This document shows positions 1 to 6,568 of a stretch of 10,130 nt of DNA, one piece after another (within the stretch, counting starts at the first letter, position 1; every line of letters starts with the position of its first letter). The notes beneath the pieces were generated by a model. The model had not been told where the DNA came from. It searched no databases and saw nothing but the letters and a program-made list of their open reading frames with translations. Source of the stretch: Candidatus Melainabacteria bacterium (GTDB lineage Bacteria > Cyanobacteriota > Vampirovibrionia > Vampirovibrionales > JAJTHC01); assembly GCA_026389055.1 (NCBI GenBank), contig JAPLIO010000234.1:1-10130 (forward strand). Reading direction: 5' to 3'. The translations under genes and the position numbers were made by a program.

Positions 1-84
1 CATGGGGGAGGTATCCTAGTTGTGAACGAATCATAACGATACGTCTATTTTACCCCAAACCAACCACTCTTTTTCCGTAACCTC
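1..84 (-). mobile_element. End of an insertion sequence or MITE, running off the left edge
   Basis: Read on the minus strand, positions 84-69 are GAGGTTACGGAAAAAG. This is identical over 16 bases to the terminal inverted repeats of the complete MITE-like element at 6567-6706. The sequence inward of it (68 to 1) does not match the MITE interior, so this is either a different derivative or the end of the full-length parent element. An ATG at 34-32 overlaps the stop of the interrupted gene as ATGA and opens a frame to the window edge (MIRSQLGYLPH...). It could be the start of a transposase, but I do not recognise it. If target duplication is 4 bp as in the MITE, the duplicated bases would be CAGT at 85-88 on the plus strand. 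The far end lies outside the window. Confidence 0.6.
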
Positions 85-1083
85 CAGTGTATTAAATTCA
101 GGCATAAACTTATCTGAAAGTTGTTTTAAAGTCAGTTTGTCTAACTCATCTTTGGTTAATTTTTTCGGGATTTGGATGCCTACAAATTGATTACCCTTAT
201 AAGTAGCTAATAGAAAAGAGCTGGGTCTATTGTTTCCCCAAGTGGTTAAAACTGGTAACGTTTCAGAGCAAGCGGTAGCCGTTGAGAATTTCTCTAGTGT
301 TTGTGGAATAACAGGGGGAAAAGAACTAGGGTTTTTGACGGCTGATTTTGTAACTTGTAAAACATTTTCTATACAATTAAACCCTAGCTTATAGATTGGG
401 TTTTTAGTAATTGGAGGTATTTTGCTAGCAAGCGATTCTGTTTGACCTGTTAGAACAGGAACAACAGGCAAAGAAAGTCTTGCAGGTAAAAAACTACTTA
501 TAAAGTAACTACAAGCAAAAGCGAATGTACACCAACGGGCATAAAGGCTAAGTGTCTTTACTTTACTTGGCTGTTGCTTAGCTTTTGGATTTTTAGTGTT
601 CGGTTCAGCTACTTGAGTAGGGTGAAGAGAAGCATTCTCTTCATTTGATTCTAAAGTAGCAATAGCAGTTTGCTTAGGGGTAGTGGCTTTAACTGGCTTC
701 TTTTTCTTATTCCTAAACCAACGGCTCTTTTGTTCAGGCGTTGGTTTGGACGATTCTTCTACCACCGTTTCTGCAATGGCTTCTGCCAATGGCTCCGCTT
801 CGGTTCCCAACTTTGGGGGCAAGTGGGGGTCATTTCTTCTACTTGCCAGCCAAGCAACAAAACCCACTAGCCCAATGCTACTAACCATTAACGCCACAGG
901 TACCCACATCGGCATGGTATTATCAGGCTTTTTTGAGCTAGTATTAGGCGGTTTTTCAGGCTTTTGAACCAATGAATGTTGAGCAGTCGTCGGCACAGGC
1001 ACAACAGCAACAGACCGCTTAGCTGAAGTAGCCTGCGGATAATAGGTTGGCGTTGTTGAAACCGTGGAGGGAGCCGTCTTCAT
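31..1083 (-). CDS. Two-transmembrane Pro/Lys-rich protein of unknown function, 3' end replaced by a mobile element
   Basis: A 350-residue frame from ATG at 1083; a TTG directly before it (1086) is an alternative start, and no clear Shine-Dalgarno is visible for either. Residues 1-56 are Ser/Thr/Pro-rich. A strong membrane segment lies at about 58-80 and is followed by SRR. Residues 85-178 are a charged, low-complexity linker with a lysine cluster near 126-129 (RNKKKK). A second hydrophobic segment lies at about 182-210. The remainder, to about 330, is a small domain with four cysteines. I do not recognise the family. The last 17 residues (from E334) are encoded by the mobile-element terminus at 84-31, so the native protein probably continued differently after residue 333. 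The gene is divergent from the plus-strand genes starting at 1268. Topology is uncertain; both termini on the same side would fit two membrane spans. Confidence 0.6.
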   Translation of the reverse strand: MKTAPSTVSTTPTYYPQATSAKRSVAVVPVPTTAQHSLVQKPEKPPNTSSKKPDNTMPMWVPVALMVSSIGLVGFVAWLASRRNDPHLPPKLGTEAEPLAEAIAETVVEESSKPTPEQKSRWFRNKKKKPVKATTPKQTAIATLESNEENASLHPTQVAEPNTKNPKAKQQPSKVKTLSLYARWCTFAFACSYFISSFLPARLSLPVVPVLTGQTESLASKIPPITKNPIYKLGFNCIENVLQVTKSAVKNPSSFPPVIPQTLEKFSTATACSETLPVLTTWGNNRPSSFLLATYKGNQFVGIQIPKKLTKDELDKLTLKQLSDKFMPEFNTLEVTEKEWLVWGKIDVSL

Positions 1084-1267
1084 CAATCAAGAACTCGGTT
1101 GGGTGTGTGTAAAAGAAACCTCTCGCTAGCAGATTCCTTCTATAGAAAGGCTCCTCAAAAAAACTGTGTGCTACTAACACAAAAGGTAACCCAACTGGGT
1201 TTTATGCTTATAGCAACAGATAGTACCATGCCAACGCAATGGATTGATAGGGTGAAACAATCGAACA

Positions 1268-1708
1268 ATGAGTACGCTTTTTCCAGGCTTTACCGCCTAC
1301 GATTATCCACTTTTATATAACCCATCCTACCGTAAAACGTATGAGTGGGATCCCTTCGGTGGCAACTTTACAACGGATAATGAATTAAACCAAGTGCTTC
1401 GGCATAATGCCCAGCTAGAACCCTTTGGCGTGGTGCCTTCTACTTTATTACTTGCCAATGGTAATCCGTTTTCCATCTCTAGCTTTGAAGCCAGCACCTT
1501 ACAGCAGGATCCGCTCAACCTAAAAGGGCCGATTCAACTAGCCCCTGTGGCACAATCCATTTTTGGTAACATTAAACCCGCCCCTAGCATTCCATTTAAA
1601 CCGCTAGGCTTACCGTCAGATAGACCTTTCCCGACCATCGGGTTTGGGTTTACACCATCTATCAACGGTATTGTTCCAGTTAGTAGCAATACGGCTATTG
1701 GCTTTTAA
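1268..1708 (+). CDS. Small Pro/Phe-rich protein of unknown function
   Basis: A 146-residue protein starting MSTLFPGFTAYDYPLLYNPS. ATG at 1268 is the only usable start, because an in-frame TGA lies five codons upstream at 1253. The ribosome binding site is weak: GGGTG at 1250-1254 is 13 bases away. It has no signal peptide, membrane segment or cysteines. It is rich in Pro, Phe, Asn and Gly, with an aromatic N-terminus and repeated P-F/G turns towards the C-terminus (PFPTIGFGFTP), suggesting an extended or disordered protein. It is followed after 36 bases by the glutamine-rich gene, which has a good ribosome binding site, so the two are probably co-transcribed. No family is recognised. It is accepted as real because it fills the gap between divergent and downstream genes and its codon use resembles that of its neighbours. 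Confidence 0.6.
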   Translation: MSTLFPGFTAYDYPLLYNPSYRKTYEWDPFGGNFTTDNELNQVLRHNAQLEPFGVVPSTLLLANGNPFSISSFEASTLQQDPLNLKGPIQLAPVAQSIFGNIKPAPSIPFKPLGLPSDRPFPTIGFGFTPSINGIVPVSSNTAIGF

Positions 1709-1744
1709 GTTTTTAACACACTAAATAATTCGGAGTAGTTTAAC

Positions 1745-3025
1745 ATGATGGTGGGTGTCAATCCCGTTACCGCATACAATCCCAATCCAGCTTTATACGC
1801 TCAACCTCAGCAGGTAGCGTATGGGCAACAACAGCCGTTTTATCAGCAACCTGCTCAACAAGCACCTGTTGATAGTTCCAACGACTTGGCACGTGAGCTA
1901 GCAGGGGCGAATGCCTTAGCCGTTGAAGGCACCACGCAAGTGGCTCCTCAAATTATGGCGTTGGCTCAACAAACCGCTCAAATCAATGAGATGAATAAAG
2001 CTCAACAACAGTTGCAACAACAAAAGTTAGTGTTACAGGCTCAAATACAAGCCAATGCTATGAAGGGGCAACAAACGACGGCACAAGGGCAAGCCTTACA
2101 ACAATTACAAGGTACTATGCCAACGATAACTGCTCAACAACCTACCGCCACGGCTACAAGCAACGGAGGCTTTTCTCAAAAGCAACTATCTGCCATGCAA
2201 TCAGGCAATTTAGGGGAATTTGGTAAAGCCACAGCGGAGCAGGCTTTAAGTGGATCTAATGATATTTTAAAAGTAATGGAAGACGAAAAAAACAAACAAG
2301 TTTATATAAAAACCTTAATAGCTCAAGGTATTCCCCAAGAACAAGCTAAGGCAGAATACGAAAAAAGAATCCAAGCCAATAATGCAGCAATGGCTGGGCA
2401 AACAGTCGTTGCCCAACAACCTGCGGTAATGGTGCAACAACAACCGCAGGTTGTTCAACAAGCCCCTGCCGTTGCCCCAACCCAACCAGTGGTGCAATCG
2501 CAACCTGTAGCCCAACAATCGCCTCAAGTGCTTGCCCAAGCATCTGCCAGCCCTGCTACCGAAGAAATGGTGAATGTGCCAAGGGTTGGGCTAGTGCCAA
2601 AATCAACCTTAACGGCTTTATTGCAAAACACCACGAAAGAAGCACAAGAAGCTCAAGCACAAGCCCAACAACAAGCCTTACAACAGCAGGCTCAACCAAC
2701 CCGACAAACACTACCAACAACAGCTATTACCCCCCGAAAAACCTTAGATGAAACGGTTGTTTCTGCCGTACCGATGAACCTTCAACCCACTAGCCCAGCT
2801 TTACCGTTTGCACCCCAACAACAACAATCGTTAGCTAGCTTGCCCGTAGTTGCTTCGCCTTTGGCGTTTGCAAGCGTTAATAGTTTTGGTAATAGTGGTA
2901 TTAACGCCAACAACTATCAGCAGATGCTGGCTTACGCGAATCAGCAACAGCAACCGACTGCTACGGGATGCCTAATAATAGGGAAGAATTACGAAGAATA
3001 CAACGTAAACGCCATAAGCGAGTGA
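1745..3025 (+). CDS. Gln-rich, low-complexity protein of unknown function
   Basis: A 426-residue protein starting MMVGVNPVTAYNPNPALYAQ. GGAG at 1732-1735 is 9 bases from the ATG. Residues 10-42 are Pro/Gln/Tyr-rich. Residues about 55-122 are Ala/Gln-rich and probably helical, with a likely coiled coil at about 75-105. Residues 143-215 form a more ordinary charged, helical segment (KQLSAMQSGNLGEFGKA, then IPQEQAKAEYEKRIQ). Residues 216-270 are a Gln/Pro/Val repeat region, and a second Gln/Ala-rich stretch lies at 297-320. There is no signal peptide or membrane segment. The last 18 residues (CLIIGKNYEEYNVNAISE, from 409) differ abruptly in composition, while the -1 frame over the same bases encodes a coherent basic tail (see 2968-3114). 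The annotated end may therefore be wrong. Function is unknown; such composition occurs in structural, adhesive or surface proteins, but nothing here decides it. Confidence 0.7.
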   Translation: MMVGVNPVTAYNPNPALYAQPQQVAYGQQQPFYQQPAQQAPVDSSNDLARELAGANALAVEGTTQVAPQIMALAQQTAQINEMNKAQQQLQQQKLVLQAQIQANAMKGQQTTAQGQALQQLQGTMPTITAQQPTATATSNGGFSQKQLSAMQSGNLGEFGKATAEQALSGSNDILKVMEDEKNKQVYIKTLIAQGIPQEQAKAEYEKRIQANNAAMAGQTVVAQQPAVMVQQQPQVVQQAPAVAPTQPVVQSQPVAQQSPQVLAQASASPATEEMVNVPRVGLVPKSTLTALLQNTTKEAQEAQAQAQQQALQQQAQPTRQTLPTTAITPRKTLDETVVSAVPMNLQPTSPALPFAPQQQQSLASLPVVASPLAFASVNSFGNSGINANNYQQMLAYANQQQQPTATGCLIIGKNYEEYNVNAISE

Positions 3026-3114
3026 TGGCACAAATGTTGAAAAAGCCCAAGCTTTACGTTCCTAAGCCTGATGATAGTAAATACGCTGCCTACGGTGGCG
3101 GAGATCAAGCCTAA
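2968..3114 (+). CDS. 48-residue basic ORF overlapping the Gln-rich gene in the -1 frame (separate small gene or its true C-terminus)
   Basis: ATG at 2968 opens 48 codons ending in TAA at 3112-3114. The product starts MPNNREELRRIQRKRHKRVM, continues with a lysine/proline segment (KKPKLYVPKPDD) and ends in GGGDQA. It overlaps the last 58 bases of the Gln-rich gene. It looks like real coding sequence: a strongly basic helix followed by a polar tail, with ordinary codons. The overlapped main frame there is rich in ATA codons and looks like a shadow. There is no convincing ribosome binding site, which favours its being the C-terminus of the upstream protein after a one-base frame change. A single extra G in the GGG at 2965-2967 would join the frames and give a protein of about 456 residues. 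Independent translation by termination-reinitiation remains possible. Confidence 0.45.
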   Translation: MPNNREELRRIQRKRHKRVMAQMLKKPKLYVPKPDDSKYAAYGGGDQA

Positions 3115-3131
3115 CAATGGTTACGGTTAGC

Positions 3132-3161
3132 TTGCCTTTCCTTACCTTTTCAAGGTAAAAT
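3132..3161 (+). promoter_or_regulatory. Candidate promoter for the PBP1A gene
   Basis: TTGCCT at 3132-3137 and TAAAAT at 3156-3161 are separated by 18 bases and resemble sigma-70-type -35 and -10 elements, about 58 bases upstream of the start codon. The spacer carries a 7-bp inverted repeat (TTACCTT at 3142-3148, AAGGTAA at 3152-3158, loop TTC) that overlaps the -10 element. It lacks a following T-run, so it is more likely incidental or an operator-like site than a terminator. The call rests on sequence resemblance only. Confidence 0.3.
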
Positions 3162-3218
3162 TGAAGCTATAGTCCCTCAATTAAGTTTCAACTTACACTA
3201 GAAGGTCAACAAAAAACG

Positions 3219-5420
3219 ATGCGTTTGGGTGTTATTTTAACGGTTATAACCGCCGTGGTTATTGGCGGAGCAGGCTTGGGCTGGTACTTACTAACCAAAG
3301 ATTTACCCAGCGTGCGTTCGCTAATTAACCAACGCCAAAGCGTCATTATGCACCAGCAAAATAGCTCTAAAGTGCTGGCTTCGGATGATAAAACCATCAT
3401 TCTTGAAAATGGGCAGTACCTCGTTCATCCCACTCAAGTTAAAGATGTTTCCCCTGATTTCATCAAAGCCCTAGTCGCTACCGAAGACCGCCGATTCTAC
3501 CTGCACAAAGGGGTAGACCCTATCGCCATTTTTCGGGCTTTGGGTAGAAATGTCAAAGGCAAAGGCTTGCAAGAAGGCGGTAGTACGCTAACCCAACAGC
3601 TAACAAGGCAACTCTTCTTAAGTAATGAACGCTCGTTACAACGCAAAATTAAAGAAATTTTGCTTGCCCTGCAAATGGAACAAGAACTGAGTAAACAAGA
3701 GATTTTGGAACTGTACATGAACTACGTTTACTTTGGGCAAGGGGCGTATGGTATTGAAGCCGCTTCTGAAGTGTTTTTCAACAAAAAACCGAAAGATTTA
3801 ACGCTTGTGCAAGCGGCTTTGTTGGCGGGTTTGCCCCAAGCACCTTCTAATTATAACCCCTTGGTAAACCCTGAACTGGCTAAACGCAGACGCAACGAAG
3901 TATTACAAAACTTGGTAGAAGTTAGTAGTATTACCTCGGCGGAATGCCAAGCTTTGCAACAAAAACCGCTGGATTTACACCCAAACTTAACCCGCTTGTC
4001 TATCCGCAATAAAGCCCCTTATTTTAACCAAGTGGTGATGCAACAGGTAATGGATTGGTTTGGGCTGACGGAACAAGAATTTTGGCAATCGGGCTTTAAA
4101 GTACACGCTACACTCAACCCCATGGCGAACGATGCGGCGAGAGCAGCCATTGACCAAAGCACGAAGGATTATAAACGCACCGAAGCCAATCAGCAATTAG
4201 CCTTGATGGCAATGAACCATGAAACAGGGGCGGTGGTTGCTTACGAAGGCGGTAAAAACTATCAAGCTAGCCAGTATGATAGGCTGCAGAAAGCCCAACG
4301 CTCTCCGGGGTCTACGTTTAAGGTATTTACCTATACGGAAGCTCTTCGTCAAGGGTTTTCTCCGTACCAAGTGGTGGTGGATGAACCTGTTACGTTTGGT
4401 ACGTGGAAGCCTGAAAATTTCGACAAAAAACATCATGGTGCGATGACGTTAGCTAGAGCGTTATCTTCTTCTAATAACGTCATTGCTGTTAAACTAATGG
4501 AAAGCGTCGGTGTGGAAAATGTGATTAACCTCGCCAAGGAATTGGGTATTACTAGCCCGCTTCAGCCCAACTTATCCACCACGCTGGGTGGGTCGGGGGT
4601 TTTTCCGTTGGAATTGGTGCAGGCGTTTAACACAATCGCCAACCATGGGGTGAGGGTCAAACCGTATTTTATTGAATACATTGAAGATGAGACGGGCGAA
4701 ATTGTTTACCAAAATGCTGCAGATGCCGTTACCGTGTTAGACCCGCCAATTGCGGACAAGATGACAACCATGCTTCAACGGGTAGTAGACCATGGCACGG
4801 GCATGGCGGCGTTGCTCAATAATGGCATCCCTGTTGCAGGTAAAACGGGTACTAGCGATAAAAACCGAGACGCTTGGTTTGTGGGTTACACGCCCACGTT
4901 AATTGCTGGGGTCTGGGTGGGCAATGATGATAATACCCCCATGCCAGCCAGTATTACAGGCGGTAGTATTCCTGCGGTTACATGGAAAAACTTTATGAGC
5001 AAGGCCAGCTTGGCTTTTGAGAAAAAAACTCGGTTTGAAACGTTGGCTTCCAAACAGGAAAGCAAGACGACTGGGTCTTCAACTACTGCTTCACCGACAG
5101 AAAACCCGAATGTGGTTATTCAGGAAGAACCTGTCTTACAGGAAACGCCTACTGAACCTGAAGTAGCCCCTGATAACCCTGTGCCTGATAGGGTGCCGAC
5201 TATTCCGCCGCCTGTTAATTTAACGCCTCGCAATAATACGCGTTCGCCTGAAGAGGAAGCCCCTAGTTATTATTCACCGTCTGATAATTCGCCATCGGCT
5301 CCTTCACCAAGAAGAAGCACCGCTGCCCCTACGCCTAGTAGAGGGGGTAGAACTACTACTGCTGAAGACGAGTTGTATGCCCCTACGCCGGGGTCTGCCC
5401 CCGTTTACGAGGGTAATTAA
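3219..5420 (+). CDS. Class A penicillin-binding protein 1A: peptidoglycan glycosyltransferase and DD-transpeptidase
   Basis: A 733-residue bifunctional cell-wall synthase that polymerises lipid II into glycan strands and cross-links stem peptides outside the cytoplasmic membrane. A single membrane anchor lies at residues 4-25, with an almost absent cytoplasmic tail. The GT51 domain shows all family motifs: ATEDRRFYLHKGVD (catalytic Glu89), GGSTLTQQLTRQLFL (120-134), RKIKEILLALQMEQELSKQE followed by EILELYMNYVYFGQGAYGIEAA, and LTLVQAALLAGLPQAPSNYNP. The transpeptidase domain shows SPGSTFK (nucleophile Ser365, Lys368), SNN (418-420) and KTGTS (542-546). Residues about 610-733 are a Pro/Ser/Thr/Glu-rich, probably disordered tail. 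ATG at 3219 is chosen because no ATG, GTG or TTG occurs upstream before an in-frame TGA at 3162. AGAAGG at 3200-3205 is a rather distant ribosome binding site (13 bases). The family is certain; the name PBP1A (PbpA/MrcA-like) fits, but the exact symbol is not assigned. Confidence 0.96.
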   Translation: MRLGVILTVITAVVIGGAGLGWYLLTKDLPSVRSLINQRQSVIMHQQNSSKVLASDDKTIILENGQYLVHPTQVKDVSPDFIKALVATEDRRFYLHKGVDPIAIFRALGRNVKGKGLQEGGSTLTQQLTRQLFLSNERSLQRKIKEILLALQMEQELSKQEILELYMNYVYFGQGAYGIEAASEVFFNKKPKDLTLVQAALLAGLPQAPSNYNPLVNPELAKRRRNEVLQNLVEVSSITSAECQALQQKPLDLHPNLTRLSIRNKAPYFNQVVMQQVMDWFGLTEQEFWQSGFKVHATLNPMANDAARAAIDQSTKDYKRTEANQQLALMAMNHETGAVVAYEGGKNYQASQYDRLQKAQRSPGSTFKVFTYTEALRQGFSPYQVVVDEPVTFGTWKPENFDKKHHGAMTLARALSSSNNVIAVKLMESVGVENVINLAKELGITSPLQPNLSTTLGGSGVFPLELVQAFNTIANHGVRVKPYFIEYIEDETGEIVYQNAADAVTVLDPPIADKMTTMLQRVVDHGTGMAALLNNGIPVAGKTGTSDKNRDAWFVGYTPTLIAGVWVGNDDNTPMPASITGGSIPAVTWKNFMSKASLAFEKKTRFETLASKQESKTTGSSTTASPTENPNVVIQEEPVLQETPTEPEVAPDNPVPDRVPTIPPPVNLTPRNNTRSPEEEAPSYYSPSDNSPSAPSPRRSTAAPTPSRGGRTTTAEDELYAPTPGSAPVYEGN

Positions 5421-5434
5421 CCTGTTTCAAACGG

Positions 5435-5460
5435 GCAGATGAGGGATTGCATCCGCCTGC
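5435..5460 (+). terminator. Weak hairpin after the PBP1A gene, possible terminator
   Basis: GCAG (5435-5438) pairs with CTGC (5457-5460), and inside them GGAT (5444-5447) pairs with ATCC (5451-5454) around loop TGC. It starts 15 bases after the PBP1A stop codon. It is interrupted by a small internal loop and is followed by TTAAACC rather than a T-run, so a role in intrinsic termination is doubtful. Confidence 0.25.
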
Positions 5461-5490
5461 TTAAACCCATTCAATCATTAAATAGCGTAC

Positions 5491-5681
5491 CCACCAGTAG
5501 GAACGACCATCGCATTTGCTCTGCAGCTGCCGATGCGTTCCGTCCACCGCAGGGGCAAAAAGAACATCCCCTCGTCCATGCCCTTGTGGCATAGAGGGGT
5601 GGCGTTTAGGGCGGTTCCTCCGTAGGGGGTACCCCTAGGTTTGTGGGGGGTGTCGGGGGGTGCCCAAACAGGCACCTCCTG
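5491..5681. repeat. GC-rich, hairpin-dense non-coding element, probably a dispersed repeat
   Basis: This fills most of the 381-base gap between the PBP1A gene and the next gene (5421-5801) and is visibly richer in G and C runs than the flanks. It contains four clear inverted repeats: GGAACG (5500-5505) with CGTTCC (5536-5541); CCCCTC plus ATGCC (5568-5573, 5578-5582) with GGCAT plus GAGGGG (5588-5592, 5594-5599); TAGGGG (5623-5628) with CCCCTA (5632-5637); and GGTGCC (5659-5664) with GGCACC (5671-5676). A minus-strand frame of 101 codons crosses it but appears to be a by-product. GC-rich palindromic stretches of this kind in intergenic spaces are often multi-copy repeats. Copy number cannot be seen from one window, and a structured RNA is the alternative. 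Confidence 0.45.
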
Positions 5682-5706
5682 ACAAACCAGCCAGCTAAAG
5701 ACGTAA

Positions 5707-5736
5707 ACGACAATCGATGAAAGCACGCTATATAAT
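5707..5736 (+). promoter_or_regulatory. Candidate promoter for the broken gene at 5802
   Basis: A perfect -10 consensus TATAAT at 5731-5736 lies 18 bases downstream of ACGACA (5707-5712, four of six matches to TTGACA). It is 65 bases upstream of the ATG at 5802, leaving a leader of about 60 bases that carries an AAGGA ribosome binding site at 5786-5790. This is the best sigma-70-like promoter in the window. Confidence 0.5.
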
Positions 5737-5801
5737 CTGTGAATTGGTATAAGCTTTTCTTTTTGATGCCCTGATGATAACAACCAAGGATTTTTTCTCT
5801 C

Positions 5802-5957
5802 ATGCTAACAACCCACACCCGATTTTCTGAAGCGATGGTACCTGCTTTCAATAGAGCCTTAGCTACCCCTCAAAAACCAGTCGATTCACCACCTACCGCC
5901 ACCCCTGCCTTGAGGGTAGATAGCTTTGAAAAAGTGAAGGAACTACCCCCCCTGTAG
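5802..5957 (+). CDS. 5' fragment of the broken gene (51 codons)
   Basis: Translated as MLTTHTRFSEAMVPAFNRAL followed by a Pro/Thr/Ala-rich stretch, ending ...KVKELPPL at the TAG after the C7 run. It carries the only proper start signals of the broken gene: AAGGA at 5786-5790 and the TATAAT promoter at 5731. If translated as it stands it yields a 51-residue peptide with no recognisable domain. It is listed separately because it marks the true start of the larger gene, which a search for long frames alone would miss. Confidence 0.5.
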   Translation: MLTTHTRFSEAMVPAFNRALATPQKPVDSPPTATPALRVDSFEKVKELPPL

Positions 5958-5989
5958 CACCCAGCGTTCGGTCTGGAAATGAGTGGAAA

Positions 5990-6568
5990 TTGCCTTTAGG
6001 AGCCATAGATTGGAGAACAATATACCCAGAAGCAGCTGAGATAGTACGGAGAGATATTCTGACTAATTTTTTTTCTCAGGGGTTTCGTGTTCTTGCAGAA
6101 GTGAGCAGAGATTCTATAGTAAAAGATCTTGAAGGTTATTTAAGGCGTTATATTACAAAGCCTATAGACAGAGGCTCCGTGTTAAATGGGCTACGTAAGT
6201 ATTTCCCTGCGGTTGAAAGAATAGGGATAGATGAGAGCAACTGTCTTTCTTATGAACATCTGCTTCTGTTCCCATTACCAAAGCCAAAGGAGAACAAACA
6301 GTTTCCTTTATTGTTTAATTTCGCTGGATTATCGTACTTGGGCGTGGATAGCGATACCGTCAGGCGTCTTGAATCTTATAGAATAAGCTTCCTGAACCAA
6401 CCAGACGAACAAACAGCTGACCTTATTCAGCCATTTTCTGAGTTACTAAGAGAGAGTGGCACAAAAAACCTAGAAAACTTGACATTGAATCAAATAGAAA
6501 GCTTTGTCAATTATTGTACCTTGGGTATGCGAGTAGAGGGAGCTGGTAATTCTCAAAAAGAGGTATGA
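5990..6568 (+). CDS. Central fragment of the broken gene, family not recognised
   Basis: An open frame of about 192 residues, usable here only from a TTG (5990) that has no ribosome binding site; the frame itself is open from 5930. Translation runs LPLGAIDWRTIYPEAAEIVR and is then largely helical and charged, with segments such as FRVLAEVSRDSIVKDLEGYL and FVNYCTLGMRVEGAG near its end. No catalytic motif, membrane segment or signal peptide is seen. The absence of proper start signals, together with the matching frame upstream of the C7 run, shows that this is the middle of the gene starting at 5802. Its stop codon uses bases of the MITE end. Confidence 0.55.
   Translation: MPLGAIDWRTIYPEAAEIVRRDILTNFFSQGFRVLAEVSRDSIVKDLEGYLRRYITKPIDRGSVLNGLRKYFPAVERIGIDESNCLSYEHLLLFPLPKPKENKQFPLLFNFAGLSYLGVDSDTVRRLESYRISFLNQPDEQTADLIQPFSELLRESGTKNLENLTLNQIESFVNYCTLGMRVEGAGNSQKEV

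Noticed and set aside
670..967. Plus-strand frames opposite the two-transmembrane gene
   Set aside because: They are antisense shadows: no ribosome binding sites, and low-complexity translations that mirror the Lys/Pro-rich linker on the other strand.
1188..1201. Short hairpin AACCC-AACT-GGGTT followed by two T
   Set aside because: A 5-bp stem without a T-run, located upstream of genes on both sides, is too weak to call a terminator or operator.
1099..1320. 73-codon plus-strand frame in the divergent intergenic region
   Set aside because: It starts at TTG without a ribosome binding site, overlaps the start of the gene at 1268, and its translation has no coherent composition.
3119..3126. GGTTACGG resembling the inner part of the 16-bp terminal repeat
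   Set aside because: Only 8 bases match and the flanking bases diverge on both sides (TTAGC instead of AAAAAG), so a chance match is likely.
5478..5851. Two minus-strand frames (101 and 81 codons) across the GC-rich block
   Set aside because: They run through the hairpin-rich repeat and antisense to the start signals of the broken gene, have no ribosome binding site, and look like products of repeat sequence lacking stop codons.
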